A DNA stretch of 64,000 nt. Origin: Brevipalpus yothersi (lineage: Eukaryota > Arthropoda > Arachnida > Trombidiformes > Tenuipalpidae). The notes beneath the pieces were generated by a model. It had not been told where the DNA came from, searched no databases, and saw nothing but the letters and a program-made list of their open reading frames with translations. Shown piece after piece: positions 57,618 to 64,000 of the stretch. The stretch is from contig QZCP01000312.1 of assembly GCA_003956705.1 (NCBI GenBank), positions 35,664 through 99,663 of the forward strand, given 5' to 3'. Position numbers and translations under genes: made by a program. Every line of letters starts with the position of its first letter. Within the stretch, counting starts at the first letter, position 1.

Positions 57618-60600
57618 ATCTTAGATTAGATCAGAACACGACTTTCGAGAGAGAAAGAGAAAAAACAAATCTCATCAAAAGTCCGTCATCATAGTCGATT
57701 CTATCTTGTGTATTGCCCTCATTTGTGTTTCAATCCAATGATTATGATCTCTTCATCATGTGCGATCTTTTACAGCTTCCCATATCGTATGATTATAAAT
57801 GCATTCGATTGATGAGAATTTAGTTCAATGAATCTTCATCAAACATTACAAAGCACACACACGTGTTTTGATGAGCTCTCTTTAAATGCGATATTACATG
57901 CATTTTGAATAGTGTTATTTTTTTGTTTTATTTTTTTTTCTACATTCTCTCATGTTGATAACCTTTTCGCACATCGTTTTGTTTTAATTACAGATCAAGT
58001 TTTCAAAGGTCAATTCACGGTGACCAGAGGTGATTCGTACAATACGAAATATGAAAAGCGATCATCTGAAGAATTCAGAGAGACTGCAAAATTGTATAAA
58101 GATCGTCTGGATACACTGTATTCAGATTCACGATTGAGTAAAGCATTTAAGAGATCGGAAATAATTGCACTCGAAAAAACTCCTAAACAAGGTTCCGATG
58201 ATCTCGTAGTTCATTTTAATCTCATATTTTCGCCATTAAGTCGACCATCCATTGGACCGGTGGATGTGTACATGGTACTTGGTGAAGAAGTATCAAGTCC
58301 ACGAAAGAAAGCGATGAAAAATATAACTATAGATCAAAATTCGATTGATGTTCGAGAACGAAAATCGGAAGGACATCGTCGAGGTCTATTTTACACATCA
58401 TCATCAAGTTTTCCGGCAAGTGCCCAGTTTCTAGAGAATCCCGATCCATGGGAGTCCAGAACACAATTCCCTGGTCTTCTGGAAGGTCTCAGCACGGAAG
58501 CAACACCACCACCAAGACGTTGTGCCCGAATAGGTCTTCCATTTTGCTCAGTTTTACCCTACAATTACACTTCATATCCAAATATTGTTGGCCATTGGAA
58601 TGTATCCTCATTGGAAGAAGATTTTGTGGCTTTTCGACAGATTGTGGATGCTGAATGTTATCCATTGGCACGTGAATTTGTGTGCCGCTTGGTACAGCCT
58701 GAATGTGAAGAGGACACCATGATATGGCCATGCCGTGATTTTTGTGAAGATTTCCATCGATCATGTAAAGATTGGATTCCCAAAAAGTGGGCCTCCAAGA
58801 TGAAGTGTAAACGATTTCCGGCTAAAGATGGTGTATTGGATGAGACCAATGATGGGGATGAAGAGTATGAGGATGATACTATCAATGATGAGGCAAGCAT
58901 AAGGTGAGTTGAAGCGATTTCAGATCAATTCAAGCGATCAGTGACCAAAATATAACCCTATTGTTTTTCAATCTAATTTCTCAAAATCTCTTCCGCTCAA
59001 CATTTTTTTCTCGATTACAATTGCTCATGAAGCGTTTCATGTCATGTTAAGTTTGCCATTTCAAATCATATAGATCACCTCTCTGGGCGATAAATCATTT
59101 CATCCTTTTTCATACAACATCTTACTCTATACTAGATGAAAAATTTGAGTCTGACGAAAGAGAAAGAATTTTATCCTGGCTAAAGTCACAATCTCAATTA
59201 ACAGATTATGTGAAATTTCATCACTCTCAGAACAATTTTTGTCAGGTCATTGAGAATTAAAAAGACACTAATGAATGTTGACAGTAATCAAACATTTTGG
59301 GAGGTTGACTATTAACTTAAAATGTTGGTAAATTTCCAGTATAAGTCTGAAATCACTTGTCGATAGATACAGTATTAGTTTGATATTATAGTGAAATCAG
59401 TTCTCACATCGAAATCATCATTTATCCTTCCTTTTCATGATCTATTTGATGAATCCAAGAATCAATTTCCTCTGAGCAAAAGGAGGTACAGTTAGGAGGA
59501 GAGCATAATTGAGCCATCATATATGATCGACTGAAATCAGTGAGCTTTAAAAATTCCTTTAACAATGGTCAATTTCTTGGATAGTTTGATAGCTCATCGC
59601 CCACAAGAGTAAGCTCAATTTGCTCTACTTCCGTCAAAATTATCGCTGCCTCCACATCACTTTGAGAATGAAAAATTTGAACACTCCTCTCTCATGATTC
59701 CATTTTCAGGGCCATGATGAGAACTATGATTAGTAATTTGCTCCACAATTTCATACTCCAGAAAATCGCCATTCGATAGTGTCGAATTTTCAATTTTCTT
59801 CTTATATGAATAGCATCACTCCCCAGCATGATGTCTTCGCGGAAGACAGACTCACCTGTGTGTGAATTGATCGCCAAGCCATCAAAAAGTTAGACAGAAG
59901 TTCAATTGATTCAAGTACAGGCCACATGAAAAGCTCTTTTCATGAAAAGCTGTAAATCACGGATATATCACCTAGCTTTGATGGACAATTTCAATCTCAT
60001 CCGCTATTGATCATCATTATAGTTGTGTGTGTGTGAATGGCTTGCAAGCTGATTGGAAAGTTGAGAGATTGCATTGCAAAACTTCACAAGATGATGAGAA
60101 GAAGAGAGAAAACAAATTAGAATTGTTCTGCTTCTGTATAGCCTTCTTGTCAACAGGTTAACGATGATGAAAAGTGTCCAAATGTTAGATGATGAATTTT
60201 TTTGATTTCCATGAACTTTGTCAATCAGACTTTGTAATTTGTTGATAAACGTTTGATTAGTGTGGCATGAATAGTGTCCATTGAAGCAGAATAGTATTCA
60301 ATATATTCGGAATTTTTATTGTTTCTTCCATTGCTGCTCTCAAATTTTGCTTTTTCAATATATTCAATCCAATATTTTCACTGCTATAAATCTGATCATA
60401 AAATTTGATACTTTAGTCATCGGGAACTATGATGTTTGGAATCTCAGTTTTCTGTGAACCATAAGGCTACAATCTCACTTTATTCACACTCGGCAGTAAG
60501 AATGCTTGGATCCGCTTAATTCATCTTTTCTCAAGTTACAAGTAAACATATTTAAAGAATGCTGAAGATCTGTATGATTCCAAGCGAGAATGACAATCGT

Positions 60601-63600
60601 GTCAGGAGTTGTTAAGTATGAAAGGTTAAATTCAATCCCGGCAGCTTTGCAACTGGTCCGTTTCTTCCCTGATCGAGATCAAAGTAGTAGAATAGCCATT
60701 TCAAAAGATATATGTAGTTGATTTTGGTTATCTAGATTTTTATTGTAATCAACAATCAAAGTGCACACACTGTATCACCTGCCGAAAAGAAAGGTTCAAT
60801 AGCATCAGCAAAATGGTAATTTCTTTCGATTTCCATGGAAGAGTTGTTTTCACTTGACTTTGGTATGCAAAAAAAAGTTTGTGAGCATTTGAATGTTATC
60901 CTTTTAGTGAACTTTTTCTAATCCAAGATCACGATTTTTTTTTCTTCACAAAAAATTCTCAAAGTTATCAAAATCATCACCTTGCTCTTCAACTTGTTAA
61001 TAACTTCAAAGTGTGAAATACTTGTGGGAACTTTGGCTAATTCCAAGGTTGATATTAATACAAGATTCAAAACTTCATGAATTGTTCCGAGATCAAATAA
61101 TCGATGATTGAGCATCTAACTGAGCTTTGGAATTTGATGAAAACTCACACCTTTCCCACGAACTTTTCCAACAAAAAATGATTTTCAGACTTCAATCATA
61201 GAAAACTAAATTCGTTATATTTAAGATATATTTTAGAAGGAAGAAGAATGATTGATTTGAAAAAATTGGTCAATACTATTGAATGAAAGAAGAGATGGAA
61301 ATTAGTCTTGGTCAACAATGTTCAATACAAATAAGATGATAAAATTTGTTTATTTACAAATTTGATTGCAATTGAGGTGAATTAGGTGTTAAAATAGCCC
61401 TCATTAACCTCAAATACTCGTTTAACAATAACTTTCATCTCTCACTTAGTATTTGAAATTTTTTCTTCACGTAGACAAGACGTTAGAAAGAAACAAAAGT
61501 TTCTCATCCATGAGAACTAAGTCAAGTTGCTATAATGGATGCAAGTAATCTAGCTACATGTTGAATGTTAAGTTTCCGTTACATTAGCTGAAACAAATGC
61601 CATGACATTTTAGAAAAGTGTTTCTATTATAGAGCCACTTAAGTAACCCCTTATCTTGAGAACTCTTTCAAATTAGGGTGCTTATATATTCAAGATGAGT
61701 TCTCTCCAGCCATCACTCAAAGAATTAGCACTATCAATCGATAATGTTTTTTTTCATACATCTTGGTCTGATCAATAACGATAAATCCTTATTGAGCACT
61801 AATTCTGATGAATATTTCGCAACAGATATGAGATTATTCCTGGATCACGAAGTCAGCGACGAAAACCTCGAAAATGTCGACCCAAACCTGGATGCATAAA
61901 TGAGCTGAAAATGAGAAGTCGCAATCATCACATTTGTGATTCAGTTATCGATTGTCAGGATGGATCAGATGAATTCACATGTGATTATTGTTCAAGTGGT
62001 CATCAGAAAGATATCAAAAAATCGAGTGAATCATTCTTCTGTGGCAATGGACAGTGTATAGGCTCACATCGTCGATGTGATGCTGTGTATGATTGTAACA
62101 ATAATTTCGATGAGAAAGGTTGCTTCTTTCTGTCTTCATCAAATGAATACACTTTACCACCTTATGGTACCGGGGTGAAGACTGGCTGGCATTCGTATTT
62201 GTCACAGGGAATACTTTTCTCAATGTACATGGGAAGACCCCATAAAGTATGTGCCTACACATTTCTGAATACAACAATTCCTTTGATTCGCAAAAGTTCA
62301 GCTCTTCATACAATGGCTTCAAAGGTGTGCAAACAATTAGGATTCCGGTGAGTTTCTAATTGTGCCCAAAAGAATGTTCTATTCACAATCAAAATGGTAC
62401 TAATTTGAGATGTCTCATTTATCTCATTATCAGAGATGCCTTAAAAGTGGAACCCCGAAGTGATGCTTCTCAAAATCATCCTTATGTACAAGTTAACAGT
62501 ATTAAAGAGGACTTAATAAGGTCAGTAATTACTGGAAATGTCCACAAATAGTGTCAAATCTTGACCATTGTTGATGAGTCTTGTTTAATTAAATTACGAC
62601 TTGCCCCAAAATTTTCACTCTACTCTCATTCCTCTATTGATTTGAGAAATAAAACTCTCTGATGAATGATTATATTGATAGGAAATCGAATCGAATTTTT
62701 ATGAGAATTAGTTGATTCGTTCCGTTAATTTTTTCAAATTCAGATGAAAAAAAAAATCTTCACTCTTAGTATGAGTATTTCAAATTTTATTCTTCATCTC
62801 TTTTTATTTTATCTGGTGACCTAATTAAACACCATCATCACCATTACACTTGCCTTTATGACTATTAAATTACATGAAATTATCTTCCATCTCACTAATC
62901 TTTCATCTTTTTTTATTCACACTATCCACATACACATACACATTCGTATATGTACGTATTAATGCAGTGTTGAAGATGTTCCGTGCACAAGTCGTCAAAC
63001 AATCCATGTGATATGTAGTCATCTTGAGTGTGGCCATAATCCGGCATTCAGTGCACCAGAGAAGCGAATTGAATCGGAAAAGAGTAGAACAAGCATCGAT
63101 CCTGAGGATCCCAAGGATGGTGACGGTGGACTGTATCATGCATTCGATGGAGATTGGCCATGGCATGCTTTTCTCACCAAGAATGCGGATTATTCATGTG
63201 ATGCAATTTTAATTGATGATGAATGGATACTAACGTCAACCAATTGTTTCGAGGAAATCAGCTCAAAGGTCAACCACAATACTGACCATCATTCAAGTTC
63301 CTACATTACACCATCGTTTGACTCATCTTCCGTATCTTCGGCCACACTTGATGAGCCCAGCAAGTGGCAGATCACTTTGGGCTCTGTCCGGTTGGTAATG
63401 AAATCACCTCTACACACTCAGGAACGTTCGGTTACCGCACTAATGAATTCATCGGCTGTTGACCAACTTAATTTGTCCATCGTTCGTCTTAGTAAGCCAG
63501 TGAATACATCCGATTACGTCAGACCAGTGTGTTTACCAGAGCAAGAAGAGAGTATTTTCAAAACACTATCAACCGCCGACTGTTATTCCACATTCTGGGA

Positions 63601-64000
63601 TATCAAAAAAGACCGATTACTATTTGCCCGGGCCATACTTGTGGACTCAAGTGAATGTAAGTTTTATTTTGGAAAATATGACCAGTACATGTATCATATG
63701 ATATTTCGAATTTTAGCTTGGCATCTTAATTCGCGGTAGCAACTTAGATGATCTGTCAGAAAAAGTTATCGAAGTAATGCTAAGCTGACCACATGCATGA
63801 TAATGATTCGGAATCAAATTATCGAGAATTTTTTCTTTTCTCTCTCGTTTTCATTCGTTTTTTTTCCTGCTACTACTACAACCATTGTTGCTCTTGTTGT
63901 TGTTGTTTCAGGCATAAATTATGATGATGATTTGGTCAGTCGTAAGCGTGAAAATCATTGGTGTGTCAAGTTAACTCGCACTGAGAGTGAGAACAGATTG
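53443..64000 (+). CDS. Corin-like type II membrane protein with degenerate trypsin domain, 3' end outside window
   Basis: Exons: 53443-53863, 53998-54027 (30 nt), 57994-58903, 61826-62347, 62434-62520, 62968-63656 and 63912 to the window end, with frame kept throughout (916 codons so far). Domains: cytosolic N-terminus, one TM at about 117-140 (TCICVLIAILLISIGASSG), SEA-like about 151-270, Frizzled CRD about 325-425 (CARIGLPFC, CRLVQPEC, CRDFCEDF), two LDLa about 470-550 (DCQDGSDEFTC; second lacks the full acidic set), a weak SRCR about 560-690, then a trypsin-like domain from about 710. This order is that of corin, which in vertebrates activates natriuretic peptides. The domain lacks the activation motif (GDGGLYHAF for RIVGG) and has Asn for catalytic His (LTSTNCF) and for Asp (QLNLSIVRL). 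The Ser region is outside the window. The ATG at 53443 was chosen over a GTG upstream. Confidence 0.85.
56132..56180. repeat. (CT)n microsatellite
   Basis: About 49 nt of CT within the corin-like intron. Confidence 0.95.
57555..57614. repeat. (CT)n microsatellite
   Basis: About 60 nt of CT with one TTT interruption, within the corin-like intron. Confidence 0.95.
58904..61825. other. Corin-like gene, 2.9-kb intron
   Basis: The intron lies between the Frizzled exon (GTGAGT donor) and the LDLa exon (AACAG acceptor). No other gene or clear repeat is seen in it. Short frames lack motifs. Confidence 0.6.

Larger units (their letters stand above)
54028..57993. other. Corin-like gene, 4-kb intron
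   Basis: The intron lies between the 30-nt exon and the SEA/Frizzled exon. It contains CT tracts at 54663-54694, 56132-56180, 56532-56563 and 57555-57614. An unexplained 119-codon frame at 55214-55573 has no recognisable family. Confidence 0.6.

Overview
This is a eukaryotic, AT-rich, animal nuclear window. It has short GT-AG introns, no rRNA or tRNA gene that I can see, and many long (CT)n/(GA)n tracts. The gene set points to a chelicerate, most likely a plant-feeding trombidiform mite of the spider-mite type. It combines clustered cathepsin B-like and legumain-like digestive proteases, several gustatory-receptor-like seven-pass genes, a single-exon DEG/ENaC channel and an iGluR-type ionotropic receptor. 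That combination is known to be expanded in Tetranychus. The species assignment is inference.

Layout. (1) 1-9242: the 3' two thirds of a death-associated protein kinase (DAPK) gene on the + strand. Its kinase exons lie outside the window, beyond a 5' intron of more than 3.9 kb. Six consecutive small exons carry ankyrin-type sequence and are followed by one large exon with the last ankyrin repeats, ROC GTPase, COR and death domains. (2) 10150-10847: a small secreted Gly/Tyr-rich, cuticle-like protein on the - strand. (3) 14-41 kb: an accessory, fast-evolving block. It holds four gustatory-receptor-like genes (one with an in-frame stop), a DEG/ENaC gene, a cathepsin B / legumain / cathepsin B cluster, two legumain remnants, an ionotropic receptor, a 219-bp-arm inverted repeat, and a tandem duplication of about 2.2 kb. 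The duplication created a second PSI-like type I membrane protein gene and broken ends of a receptor gene and of VPS25. (4) 41.7-45.7 kb: conserved housekeeping genes, VPS25 (ESCRT-II, - strand) and a 12-exon ACSF2-like mitochondrial acyl-CoA synthetase (+ strand). (5) 45.7-53.4 kb: a gene-poor, repeat-rich stretch with microsatellites and a foldback element. (6) 53.4 kb to the end: a large corin-like type II membrane protein (TM, SEA, Frizzled, LDLa x2, SRCR, trypsin-like). It has lost the catalytic His and Asp and the usual activation motif, so it looks like a pseudoprotease. Its last exon or exons lie outside the window.

How the genes may work together. Cathepsin B and legumain are partners in acidic gut proteolysis, and legumains can process procathepsins, so their interleaving suggests a digestive module. 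The gustatory receptors, ionotropic receptor and DEG/ENaC channel form a chemosensory neighbourhood. The strongest novelty candidates are the PSI-like pair, whose ectodomains differ mainly by amino-acid replacements while the adjacent upstream non-coding DNA is nearly identical, and the catalytically dead corin-like protein.
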